From positions 7,653,010-7,717,009 of the forward strand of contig NC_049990.1 of NCBI RefSeq assembly GCF_000003815.2: a DNA stretch of 64,000 nucleotides, read 5' to 3'. Origin of the DNA: Branchiostoma floridae. Lineage: Eukaryota > Chordata > Leptocardii > Amphioxiformes > Branchiostomatidae. The notes beneath the pieces were generated by a model. The model saw only the letters and a program-made list of their open reading frames with translations. It did not search any database and had not been told where the DNA came from. Shown piece after piece: positions 13,201-24,545 of this stretch; within the stretch, counting starts at the first letter, position 1; the number at the start of each line of letters is the position of its first letter. The position numbers were made by a program, and so were the translations under genes.

Positions 13201-14284
13201 CACCTACTTAACACGCCGTACGTTCGACTGGAGAGAAATGTCAAGAAACAACTGGCGCGGTAAGCTCACGCGCTGGATCCATCACACACCAACTCTCGCG
13301 AGACTGCCGAGAGTTATTGATAAGGCGTCTCGGCATCCACTCGAGACGCCTAAACGATCCCCGAGCATTTGGGTTATCAGTATGCTTGTCGTTCCTTCTC
13401 CAGGCGTTTTTCCTGACGGTAAGCCTGAATAGGCTGTAAGAGAGTTGAACATCATCAATATGTCAGTGGAAGGGATTGTCTTCCGTTATATGATGATTTT
13501 TCAGAAAGTGTTACTAGTATTCAAGAAAAAAACTAACAATTACAGACTTACAGTAGCGTCATCTACACAGTTCGCGGGCTAGTTATCTCTGAACACATAC
13601 CAAACAACATTCTCTTGATTTCCCGTCTCTTCAGTTTGTTGAAATACCAAAAGGACCTTCGAAGTGATCCTTTGTATGGAAACAGTGTTTGGAGATTTTT
13701 TTGTTGGAAGGCCGACTTACTTCTCCTGACTCTTGTATGTCAATTTGATTAACAGAGATCAACGAAGTTTTGCCCGAAACACATCAGTAAAAAGACAATA
13801 AGTATTTCAGGCAATATATGATGCTTGACTACGGTTATTCATAACAGGCGTAATCCTATAATGATCATAAGTCACATGCTGTCTATTGCACCCAGGCACC
13901 ATGCACCAGATGCAGCGGGTCTGCAGCTTGTTCGGTATGGTCGTATACTCATCAACATCGCATTGATCTTTCGCCTTTCATAATAATAACTGGACAGTTG
14001 ACACAATTGTATATACATGAATCAAGTTAACGAATACCTTGACTCTACTTATTATATACCCACTGGGTTCAGTTCAGGTCACAAAAAGAATGAATTTTGC
14101 AAATACATGTATACATGTTCATTGTCAATGAGAAATATAACGGAGAAATATAACGGAGGTCTGAACGAAGTTCCTGGTGCACTTCATTTTATCTATATTG
14201 ATATAACATGGTTACCTGAAGCTTAAGAACATTTCTAGGAAACTATAATCTACTCTACAAAAGACTACAGGATAAGACTTTATA
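10246..14284. other. Gene-free stretch with GC-rich, ORF-permissive islands
   Basis: Short overlapping frames on both strands at 10,340-11,270 and 11,410-12,060 reflect few stop codons, not a gene: none shows a recognised domain or a splice chain. 13,322-13,350 holds a 10-bp perfect stem, AGGCGTCTCG with CGAGACGCCT. These islands could be regulatory. Confidence 0.45.
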
Positions 14285-14790
14285 CTCCTGAAGTCTTCGA
14301 CCAATATCTTTACACTTTCTCATACCGAGAGATCTGGCTTTACGTATTGAAAAGTGGCGTTTTTTGCTAGTGTTCTGTCTTGTGTGTGGAGTTTATGTAT
14401 CAATCGCGCAGCCAGCAGGAAAATATATATACTCATGAAGTCCTCGGCAAATATCAGGACACTTTCTCATACTAAGAGGTCTGTCTGGCTTCACTGGCCG
14501 GGGTTCTTCACTGTCGGGAAACATAGTTTGTATTGTAAAGTGGCGTTTTTGGTAGTGTTCTGTCTTGTGCGTAGAGTTTGTTTATGTATCAATCGCGCAG
14601 CAAGCAGAATAAGTGTATATACATGTACTCGTGAAGTCTTCGGCGAATACTGTATCTAGACACCACTTTCTCATACTGGCTTCACGTCATACTGGCTATC
14701 CGGCTTCACGTATTGAAAAGTGGCGTTTTCGCAGTGTTCTGCCTTATGTGTAGAGTTTGTTTATGTATCAATCGCGCAGCTAGCAGCCAG
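14285..14790 (+). repeat. Tandem repeat, about 175-185 bp unit, three copies plus a partial
   Basis: Each unit contains AAAGTGGCGTTTT, GTTCTG(T/C)CTT, TATGTATCAATCGCGCAGC and GAAGTC(T/C)TCG. Starts are near 14,350, 14,536 and 14,714, with a partial copy before. Confidence 0.8.
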
Positions 14791-14969
14791 GGGCCTGCAT
14801 GCGGAGTGTTTGACCCCTCCTTCGAGCTTGAACCCTGCCTGTCGGAACCTGTCAGAAACGCCACTCGTCAAGAACAGTTGAGCACACGACCCTCTCCCCC
14901 AGGCGGAGGTCGGCCTTTGTTGTTGACAATCCTTGTGTTTTCCCCTGACGTCACCGCTTTGGTTACACG

Positions 14970-15146
14970 GCATAAGTCTCGCAATCAGGCCTTCGGGGTG
15001 TAGGGAAAAGAACGGGAAAATAGCTATAGTAGGACTTCATTCAGATGCGTACATGCCTGTACAAATACACAGCATAAGTCTCGCAATCAGGCCTTCGGGG
15101 TGGATAGCAAAGAAAGGGAAAATAACTATAGTACAACTTCATTGAG
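14970..15146 (+). repeat. Tandem duplication, 102-bp period
   Basis: GCATAAGTCTCGCAATCAGG then CCTTCGGGGTG occurs at 14970 and at 15072, each followed by a GGGAAAATA(G/A)CTATAGTA block. Confidence 0.85.
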
Positions 15147-15148
15147 TA

Positions 15149-15210
15149 AGGCCCCCTTTCCACTAGACGGCGAACACGTTGCGCTCTCACTGCGACCTAA
15201 ATAGGATATG
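15149..15210 (+). mobile_element. Solo terminal repeat of a GGCCCCC-type DNA transposon
   Basis: TAAGGCCCCCTTTCCACTAG resembles the terminus of the element at 35,633, including the preceding TAA. No partner end was found nearby, so this is probably a truncated relic. Confidence 0.35.
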
Positions 15211-16865
15211 TGTATCCTTCGCTTTCACACTGGGAATATCATACAACATGTAAACGTACGCGTGTGACTGAGAAGACAACAAAACACACAGAGTGTAAAA
15301 AGATTCGTTTTTTTTTATACAATTCGTTGAGCGATATGTCAAATTTGAGGACGCAGAGAGAGCGCGGTGAGAGCGCCGTCTTTTTGAAAAGAGGGTACAA
15401 TGTACTCGTACATGTACATGACTCTGGAAGTAAAACGTATGGCATCTTTTGCTACATTATAAGAGTACAACAACTGTTCTATGATACTGTGATTTTGACG
15501 ACCAGCCATCCAGATAGTGTTTTATGGTGCACGAATAAGGCTTTAAAGTTATAACTTATTTCAGTAGACGTCTTTGGAAATATGCCAGTATTACTGTACA
15601 GTTAGCATGTCTGCAGTGTATCATGTCCAACGACGAACCGTAAACGTTTACGGCCTATTCTAGAATTTTACGTTCTTCGTCATCAACAAAGATATTGTTT
15701 CCCTTCTACAGCTACAAGCTGGTATTTTTGTAATGTCATAATTGGTTGGTGGCGTCGCCCTTTTCCATATCCAGTCAGAAGCTTATACGGGACCGGCTCA
15801 GGCTCAGCCTTCTATTTATGATAGGGATCTATTTTGTGAAGAGATTACAGGCACTTGACTTGGTGACCCCCGTGGGACGGAGCTATGAGCCGCCAAAGAG
15901 AGGTCACGCCACGTCGGCTCGCACCCTTGATCTGTGTGTCACCGGCAGATGCCAGTTAGCGCCGTTAGCGTGCGAGCAAGATTGGCATCGCAATATGCAG
16001 TTGGCTATCATTTAAGACCTGGCAAATTTGAGGCTACGGTTTCTTTATATAGCCGCGGTTGTAACCGCATGATTGCAAGATCATCACATGGGAGACTGTA
16101 ATGCTGCAATATTTTGAACGGTCGTGAAACGAGAGCTGGGTTTCACACTAAATTCTAGTAGTTGAATTGACAAATTGGTTTATGGTCAGGTTTCAATATG
16201 CAGAAATGTACTCGTCTAGAGTTTCCTTGCAAACCTTATCAAATATACATTGTTTACTATATACTAGTTAAGGGCTCCTCGATTTACGAAATTAGAACTT
16301 TGTCGATTCAGTCTATCATGTCTGTATCGAGTGAAATGGTAATTATTCTAAAGTCAAATCTATTTATTGAGCAGACAAGACCAGCTCACGTTTCATTCTG
16401 TATATGTTCGTGGGCTGGTTGAAATTTTACTACACCGTAAACTTTTAGTGAACAAGGACAAGAGATTATGAAAGACAATGATAATGACACTACTTTCAAA
16501 CCGTACATTTATCGTAGCATAAGGTCACATTGTCAAGTACAGAGCCGAATCACTCCAGGTATATCCCTCCGCCATAATGAGCCGGCGGATGATTGATGTA
16601 ACGCCCTGACGTTACCTGTTATCTCGCAGCGACATTTCGACATTGTTGTGCTTGTTTTCCTGTTTGTTTATGCACCATATGGTTGATTAAGCGCACAGCC
16701 AGCCCGGCTTGGCCTGCCACACTCCGCGACGCCTGTACTAATCCTCCCCCCTCCCCCCTCCCCGAGAGGTTATCTCCGCCGTGGCGCTTCCGACGGGCGC
16801 CCGCGGGCCTTCCCACAACGTCAGCTGCACATGGCGAACACTTACCTGACGTCATCCAAACGCGT
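15211..16865. other. No gene recognised
   Basis: Mixed AT-rich sequence with a GC-rich patch at 16,680-16,830. Only spurious short frames. Confidence 0.5.
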
Positions 16866-17065
16866 TAGTCTCTACCAGACTCGAACCTGGTTTAATAGGA
16901 ATAGGGGACTTTGGCCAAGTTAGGAATAAAAACCAAGTACTTGGCTTAGCAGTGTTTGCCGGTGAGGAAATAACTCTGGCCGGCCGACTCCCCTAGTGTG
17001 ATATTGACTCTATTTGTCCGATTTATACTATCAGACCACCGATCCGCGGAGCCTGGTAGAGGCTA
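16866..17065. mobile_element. MITE, CTCTACCAG terminal repeats
   Basis: TAGTCTCTACCAGACTC on the left pairs with GAGCCTGGTAGAGGCTA on the right. The 9-base flanks CAAACGCGT and GGAACGCAT agree at six positions, consistent with a decayed 9-bp duplication. Same terminal family as the 4.6-kb element. Confidence 0.65.
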
Positions 17066-20000
17066 GGAACGCATGGCATAGGCGACATGCGGTATTTCAT
17101 ATATTTCTGCTTAACTTGTAGTTTTTCTTTGCAAAGTTTGACTCTGCGAAGTTTTTCTTGCGAAGACGAAATTAGTCTAATACATGACATTGGAAGAAAA
17201 GCTCAATACTGGTGTCGAACATTTTTGCCACTTTTTAATTAAAAAACACTTTTCCATTTTGATGAATGAAAAAAGGCCTACATTGTCCATACTTGGCCCA
17301 CTTTGCCAAAGTACTCGTTACAACAAGGAAGAGTTTACAAATACAATACAATGGGTACAAACTAGCATAGTTTGATAGCTATAACCGATTATTCGAGGTA
17401 ACGAACTTGAAAGAACAGATATGTTTTGTAAGAACATATTTTTTGATCGAAGGCTTGTCTAAGAAAAGTGAACTTCTCCGTAATAGTTTCGCGTAGGTTG
17501 TGGGGAAAACATAGTTTGTATCTGTCTACACAGTGAACGTTTGTCTTTGTTGTATAATCTACTACTAGTAGTACATTCTACCAGAACATGGCGTTCGTCT
17601 ACATCAGTACTACTGACATATTCGTTGTTAACATGATCACACAGATGATTGATCTGATCACATAAAGGATCCCACCCCTCCCTTATCATGACAAGGCGTC
17701 CGCGATCCTCAGGGATCTAATCGCCCACATTTTCCCGCCGATAAAAATCTGGAGGTGGGACCGACAACCTTCCGATTCCGTCTGGAACAGTTAATTATTT
17801 TCAGCCTCATTTGTATCCGTTACCCAGGGTCCCTTGCTAATTTCTCCTTTTCCACAAATAAACATCATCAAGGTAGATAATTACGATTTTGATTAATTAA
17901 TGATTTCAATTAATTGCTTCTACAGCATCTGTTGCAAGAAATGAACTTTTAGACACGTTTATGGGTTGATGGCATTGTTATGAGAGAAAATACCTTGAAA
18001 AGTGGCTTGTTTGGTAAGTCTTAACAATAGACGAGTTCCTGTTATTTCTCTAAAGTAGCCGGATTTTTAATACTCTTCCTAACAGCTTGTGCGCAACATA
18101 AACCTAGCGAAAAATTAGTTTGCATATAATAATTTTCCTTAATGATATTTACGCCTGTGATTAATGTAATCGGGGCCCATGGGGCTAAAATTTTCATTAG
18201 CACACTTATTATTTACCGCAAAATCTCATATGTTATGTAAATGATTCGCGTGATGAATGACACCGGGTTCTTGGGAAAGTCAGGAAGAACATGTTTTGCA
18301 ATACATTACATGTTTCAGTCTGTGGGATAGAAAACTTTTCCTTTATATACATACTATAGTATGAAGACTTGTGGTGGTACGGCTTCCAAACATTCATAAT
18401 TTCCAAAAGTTTTCTTTTTGATTTATCACTGTCCATCAGAACACACATGGAGTAGAAGTATGAAGATTAAAAATCTCTTCTGATGCTTTCTGATCATCTT
18501 ATTCATCAGTATGATAAAAATTAATTTCTCTTCAGCTATACGTAATTCAACATCAGAAAATATACAGAGAAAGGGACACCTTTAGTGAGCAAGTTGGGGT
18601 GTGTTTGAATCAAAAATTACTTGTCTGCAACCTGCAGAGAAAATACTTAACAAATGGACAGGCTGGTGAGGTAAACTTTTGGACACCTCGTATGTTTTAT
18701 AACTACTAATGATATTTAGGCTTTTAAAACAAACAAACAAACAAACAAACAGACATACGAATAACCGAACACATAATGGCGGTTATGACATGTGTACGGT
18801 TCATCTGTAGGAGATATCAACCCAACTAGACCCAATTAATTCCTCATTGGTCAATGGGGCTTCGTAAAACGTAAAAATACTTTATTGGATTGGCCCCTAG
18901 AGGCCATCAATGCAGGATAGATAGCAACAGAGCTGCTCAAATCTAAGATCTAGTCGTAGGTTCCTATGAACAATGGGCAGCTTCTTTCCGATTACATACA
19001 TGTGTGTTACCTTTCATATTTTTCACTTATTTGGTTTGTATAGCTACGTGTGAAGTATCTATACGTACTGTTTTAGGACGTTGACGTTGATGTGGTTTGC
19101 ACACATTACATAAAAACCATGAACTATAGTTCTAAAAAGCAGCAATGTACTTTTTTTACATCTCTGTACATATATTGTTCTTACCTCTGTGAGTAAAATT
19201 TGTATATTAGATTGCCAAGCCACTTTAGTGCATTGTACTCATTTGTCTATGTCTACATTTTTAATTTCAACAAACCCCTGTCATTTATCAACTCAGGTTT
19301 TAAACAACAATTGTGAGCAGAGGGTTTAGGGTAAAATTATAAAACTGTAATGTATTGTTCGCTCTTTATCCAGCGCCCCAAGGCGTTGTCGAGAAAAATC
19401 CCTAAAAACTTGGGCGAAAACTGCAATTAGCAATTACCTTGTCTTAATTCATTGATTTTGATTGATGATAGGTATAAAAGTACATTGTATTCTAGGCTAT
19501 TGACATTGGCAATATTCTTACAAAAATTCATTGTAAAAATGCAAATGTTTTAATAAATGTTATCGAACGAAAATCACAACTTTGTTTAAATCCCTCTTCA
19601 GTGCCTTCAGGTATTGTTTTTGCAATGGACCGAACAGTAATAACGTTTCGCTGAAATGTGAAAACGATATTCAAATTACATTGTCGACATCAAAACAGAT
19701 CTAAAAGGCGGACAATTTTTTATTCATATCTACAATGAATACATAAGAGCTGACAATAGGTAGAGCCCAGCATAAATGGTTTCCTATAAATTATCTAATC
19801 AGTTATCTTTTCTGTCTCTTCGGCCGGAGAGTGCATAATGCAAAGAAAATGAAGTTTACTGCCCAACACAATAGAAATGGGATTCCAATGCATTATGTTT
19901 TAATTTGATAGTCTTAATTGTGTCTTTATTGCGGACTCTCTGCTTTTGTAATCTAATTGTCCAGTAAACTTTTCCAGCACTATCCTTGGCCCAATATACA

Positions 20001-20548
20001 GCCCAATGACTATTTCCCGGTATCGGTTGGTACACTCCGTGAGAACATACTTGGCACCGTTGCTACACAACCTTTACAACTGCTGTTCTAAATATTGTCC
20101 TGTACTAATAATGCTTTTCATCAACTATCTCTTCGTAATTATAACACTCATTTATTCGTTATTGCATTGCGTCATGGCAAATTAGTATTTGTTTAATGAC
20201 GATAAATGATACACTGGCACGTTCTAACGCTTTGTTTTAATGGTTCACAGATCGGGAGCCGTTGAGACGAATGTGAGGAAGACTACCTTGATGAAGAGAA
20301 TCTACCGCAATAAGACATATTAAAATGCCATCATTAATGGAGCGTGAGGCTCATATAGCACAAGGTGTGTGATCACTTGCTAAACCACTTTGCTCGTATA
20401 TGATTATTCATAAAAGATGAAAACTTATACCGGTGATTCAGATCATGATTGTCATGTCGACATTGGTTGTTGTAATCTGTTGCAGTAGCTAGTGTCAACG
20501 ACCTAAGTCTATACTTGAATGTAAGTTCATCTGTAACGTAGTCAACAT
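17066..20548. other. Gene-free AT-rich stretch with TAAT-rich block
   Basis: 17,870-17,930 contains GATTAATTAATGATTTCAAT and TTAATTG, and 18,110-18,240 has further TTAATGATATTT, TGATTAATGTAATC and ATGTAAATGA motifs. Such clusters of homeodomain/POU-like sites are typical of developmental enhancers. No coding sequence. Confidence 0.4.
18728..18750 (+). repeat. AAAC microsatellite
   Basis: About five copies of AAAC. Confidence 0.8.
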
Positions 20549-20696
20549 CATGTTACAATTTTAAAACTTTATATCCGTGCACAAAATAAAGAGCTTAACA
20601 ACTTGCAAACTCGAAAAGGATCAGAGGACTGATCGAAAGCTTGTTGGTAAGCGCTTTATTTTGTGCACGGATATAAAGTCTTAAAATTGTAACATG
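20549..20696. mobile_element. Hairpin MITE
   Basis: CATGTTACAATTTTAAAACT on the left and its near-perfect mirror on the right enclose TATATCCGTGCACAAAATAA arms of about 55 bases in all. The loop is about 40 bases. No ORF. Confidence 0.75.
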
Positions 20697-21271
20697 ACCT
20701 AGGTCTATGTTGTTAAAGGATCGATGTCAAAAGAACATCTACAGTCAGAACTGTTCAAGACGACCGCTCAGAAGACTGGTCTATGTGGACAGGTGGTCAC
20801 TATAGACAGGATTTGTAATGTATGTCTCAAAGGGAAAATTATCTAAGGAACCGCCAAAAAGTGGCCACATTCTTCAGGTGGTCCTTTAGGTAATGCAAGG
20901 ACGTTATATTGGGTAATGGTAGACAGGTTTGACCGCACATGGTTTTGCATTCCGGGAAATTTGGGATTATTTGCTTTTGGTCTTTTGATAATTAATAATA
21001 AAGCATCTTTATAAAACATTTCCTTTGTGTTTCTGCCTTAATTTGTATTTCTTTCCTGCTCAGTTCTAGCCTATACAATTGCAGTCCTAAGACGACAATG
21101 GCTGTTATAAACTTGACCAAAATTTCAGACTCAAACTCAATTCAGGTCTAAAAGATATGCCTACGAGAGGACAATCGTTGGTATAAGTTTATGATAGTGA
21201 TACACTATATATCGCTTTTTTATTTCCTTTTTTTACGATTTGTGAACTGTGCGATCGTAAGGTGAAGTATT

Positions 21272-21425
21272 GTACCAAATGTGTTGGATATGTTTCAATG
21301 CATGAAGCAGTGAAAAAGTACAAACGATAAAAAAAGAGTCAGGAATAGCAAAACGCCAGTTTCAAGAGCACTACAAATGTGTTGGATGTGTTTCAATGCA
21401 TGAAGTCGTGAAAAAGTACAAAACA
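21272..21425 (+). repeat. Tandem duplication, about 101-bp period
   Basis: AAATGTGTTGGATATGTTTC then AATGCATGAAG recurs about 101 bases on, with GTGAAAAAGTACAAA closing both units. Confidence 0.8.
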
Positions 21426-21429
21426 GGAA

Positions 21430-23269
21430 AAAAGTGAGTTTGGAATATATAACAGCAAGTCAAGTTCAAGGGTACTGCAGACATTTCCACAGTTTTCAAA
21501 ACTTCTATTACCATTGCCTCCCTGTGGCTGCTCGAGCGTGTCGGATGTCCTTAATGGTGAACATCTCTCCAACAACTATGACAAATGGTCGAAAATGGCA
21601 TCTTTGTCACCCATTCGGAAAGATTGTATCATATTATATATCATCTCAAAATTTCTGGAACACTCAAAAGCTTGCAAATCGTCGGGAAATGGCGCGAAAA
21701 CGTTCTCGATGGGCCGTTAGGGGCACTTGAGAGGGTTGTTGGACGGCGGTGGCACCGCTGGGCCGCTGTAGGAGTTTAACTAGCGTCCCACTTAGAGAGC
21801 ACTAAAGTGTCATTACTGGAAGTGAGCATAATAGTTGTTGGAAGAGAAACCCGCGGGTAGATAGGAGGGGAGGCTCTTGAGGTAGAAAATTTCTCACCGG
21901 TGCGGGTTAATCATGACAAAACATCGGGTCAGAGCCGACCCAGTCGCCGTCGCGAGCGTCACAATCCCGCTGGCGGGTGACAGTTCTCGCCTGTCAGCCG
22001 GCTGAGCCGCGCACACCAATCACGCCGTGCGGGGAAACCGGCCGGGCCGTTTAGCCAAATCCCCGGTGGCGACGAAGGAAAATCGGTAAATTTTGCCCGA
22101 CAAAGCGACGGAAAATCGGACAAATTTGTCACACTGAACGTTGGCGTTCTAATGACTCCCGTGTATTCTCGACCGAAGCCCGCGCGGCATTACCGCGAGC
22201 AACCCGATTGACCTCTCCCTCGTAATTGGTCGTAAACCGTGCAAAACTACCCGCCGAAATTGCCCTGGGTGTATCAACCAACCTTTTTGTCACCACTAAA
22301 GAAGCGCAAGAATCGGCAGTGATTTGTCGTCTTGGCGCGTAAAGTCGAGACACTGATATGGCCACAGAAGTACTCTCAATTAACGCCCTATTTTCTTCTC
22401 TAAGGTTGTTTGGAATCTTAAATACGGTGCTGCGTTTTTGTAACGTCCGTTTTTCAGGATATCTTTTATTCTTATCGTTACTCAGCCATGCACAGAAAAC
22501 ACTTGAACGGTCTTCAGGGGGAAGCAACTTATCAATGGTGAGACAGCCGCTGGATTTGGACTGGTCTTTCGTTTGTCACCGGGGACCGTTTTGCCTAGCA
22601 CCTTATCGAATCAATGCGTGCGGGAAAAGTCACTTTGTCAACGGGTGATTCTCATAACGACATGGAAGGCGCCAGGTTGACACAAAAGACGGTAGAGTAA
22701 GGAAAGGGTGGTGTATAAATAAACAAGGTAGGAAAGGACATTGTTATCAGACGCAAATCAGGTAGAAAAGGCGTCCCAAGTGCTCTAGCTAGCTAACATG
22801 GCAAATGAAGTGAACGCTTCACACACTGTGTGAAGTTCTATAACGGATACACACAGACAAGGGTGGCGTTTTAATCATTTTGGCAGTGCTGTCATATAGG
22901 GGTGTGCGTGCAACTGTGAAAGCTATACCTCTCACAGTTAAGGGTCAACAAGGTGCCACTGTCAAACAATGGTTTCTTACCCCCTACCAGACTCCTGGGC
23001 TGCATACGTGTAACTGTGTGGTCGACTAAATCCCCTGAAATATATTATCAAGCCTATTTGGCCAGTTTCTACCATTTGCCTTAGCCGATAGGGTCTAGTT
23101 AAGACTATGGATTCACCTTGACTGACCAACATTCTTTGTTCTTTATCCTGCTAAGAATTGACCCATTGCCGATTGTCGCCATTTAGGGTACCAAAGTGCT
23201 ATCACTTGTGTTCTACATGTTTTATTCAAACATTCAAATGAGGATACACAGTTGTGCGATACCCACGCG

Positions 23270-23270
<1 letters not shown>
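21430..23270. other. Gene-free, GC-rich patch at 21.7-22.4 kb
   Basis: The longest frame (22129-22527, minus, 132 codons) has no recognised domain and overlaps another frame on the opposite strand. I read the patch as non-coding. Confidence 0.45.

Positions 23271-23272
<2 letters not shown>

Positions 23273-23362
<90 letters not shown>
23273..23362 (+). repeat. TA/GA compound microsatellite
   Basis: (TA)n of about 40 bases joins (GA)n of about 48 bases. Confidence 0.95.
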
Positions 23363-23364
<2 letters not shown>

Positions 23365-23451
23365 TGACATCGAATAGACTATACAACAGACAGAATATAC
23401 TCAAAAGTAATATGCATACAGCTGAAAGCAAGAAAAGGGACGTTCTGGTCT

Positions 23452-23828
23452 CTACCAAAATGTGTAGGCGGCTGGACATAGACAATTGCCCAAAAGACTA
23501 AATAATACACCGGAGGAGTTATAAATAGCTGGCCACAGGGCTTTCTTTTACTACCTAGCCAATTTAGTCGAAGAAGCCAATTTCTGATATTTTTCCAGCA
23601 GCATACGGAGAGTGCTGGAAAATAGCCTCCACGAGACCTTCCTACGGGGGGTTCGGGGATCGTAGATTTCGACAAAAGAAATCGGGAAATTGGCCAGAGG
23701 AGTCAGTCCAAGCTTGAGTCCACGCTTAGGTTCATTTTTCAGCGATCAACTCCTCTGGTAGCAAAACTCCCCTGGCAATTTTTCCCTATTTTATGTTAGC
23801 CATCGTAGTCAGTCTGGTAGAGACTATG
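23452..23828. mobile_element. MITE cluster related to the CTCTACCAG family
   Basis: 23452-23640 carries CTCTACCA at one end and a TTGGCC..TTTTTCCAGCA block like the 31.1-kb element. About 23,660-23,826 ends in AGTCTGGTAGAGACTA and matches 41,542-41,710 in reverse. Both lack ORFs. The right terminus was later hit by the element at 23,829. Confidence 0.6.
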
Positions 23829-23966
23829 TGATCTCCAAGCAGATCTTGCTGTGGCAAATGGGAAGGAGTTTAGCCGGCAGAAGAGTTATGGCTGTGGCCA
23901 ATATTATAACTCCTCTGTCGGCTTAACTCCTTCCCATTTGCCACAGCAAGATCTGCTTGGAGATTA
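23829..23966. mobile_element. Nested palindromic MITE, TGATCTCCAAGCAGATC ends, 9-bp duplication
   Basis: TGATCTCCAAGCAGATCTTG at the left is mirrored at the right, ending TTGGAGATTA. The 9-base GAGACTATG occurs on both sides (23820-23828 and 23967-23975). The target is the terminus of the older MITE, giving a nested insertion with clear order. The long arms would fold into a hairpin around a short loop. Confidence 0.82.
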
Positions 23967-24281
23967 GAGACTATGAACGTCCGACTAGTACTACCAGTTC
24001 GGGTCCCGTTGGAAGCAGTGCTAGAACAATGGTTTCCCGCCGCACGTGCCGAACCGCAGGCTCGTACCCTGTCATCACACGGTCCCACACTGTGACCAAC
24101 TGTCACACTCAAGACTAATAACAGGGGACCCACGCCATTTAGCCTAAATCAACGGGACACTCGTTTTCTTCCGGACAGGTATAACGATGAAAACCACAAT
24201 TGGTCAACAAAAACTGTGCGGACTTCCGAAAGGGCGTACTGATTAGGCGCGTGTTTCTTTTTGCAACAATTACAATTAAAG

Positions 24282-24450
24282 GTGGTCTTGTGGTTAGGGT
24301 TAATGACTCAAGGTTCTGGGTTCTAATCCTAGCGAGCCCCAATGTTGCGCCATTGGAAAAGGTACTTAACACCTGTTTTTTCTTACACGACTCAGATGAA
24401 AATGAGGTTGGGTTAGAGATGTTCTTTCGGATAGTGCTTTGTGTTCGAGG
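24282..24450 (+). mobile_element. tRNA-derived SINE
   Basis: The head has an A-box-like TGGTCTTGTGGTTAGGG and a B-box-like GGTTCTAATCC, spaced as in tRNA genes. It is followed by the body ATGTTGCGCCATTGG, then GTACTTAACACC, then TTACACGAC. The cloverleaf is degenerate, so this is not a functional tRNA. Confidence 0.65.
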
Positions 24451-24479
24451 TCCCATGTTTGAGTAGGAAAGCCACGTCT

Positions 24480-24545
24480 CAAGCACGTTTAAGATCCTAC
24501 CACACTTGTCGGAAAGAATAGGGCTCTATCCTGGTGTGAGTGGAA
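24480..24545 (+). repeat. SINE-associated block shared with 38,375-38,460
   Basis: AAGATCCTACCACACTTGTC and the following GGAAAGAATAGGG recur near 38,382 as AAGATCCTACCACACTTATC and GAAAGGAGTAGGG. They probably belong to one SINE 3' body. Confidence 0.5.

Noticed and set aside
22129-22527. 132-codon minus-strand frame
   Set aside because: No recognisable domain, an overlapping frame on the other strand and a GC-rich context; most likely chance.
24282-24345. Functional tRNA gene
   Set aside because: Boxes A and B are recognisable but the stems do not pair well and a SINE body follows directly.
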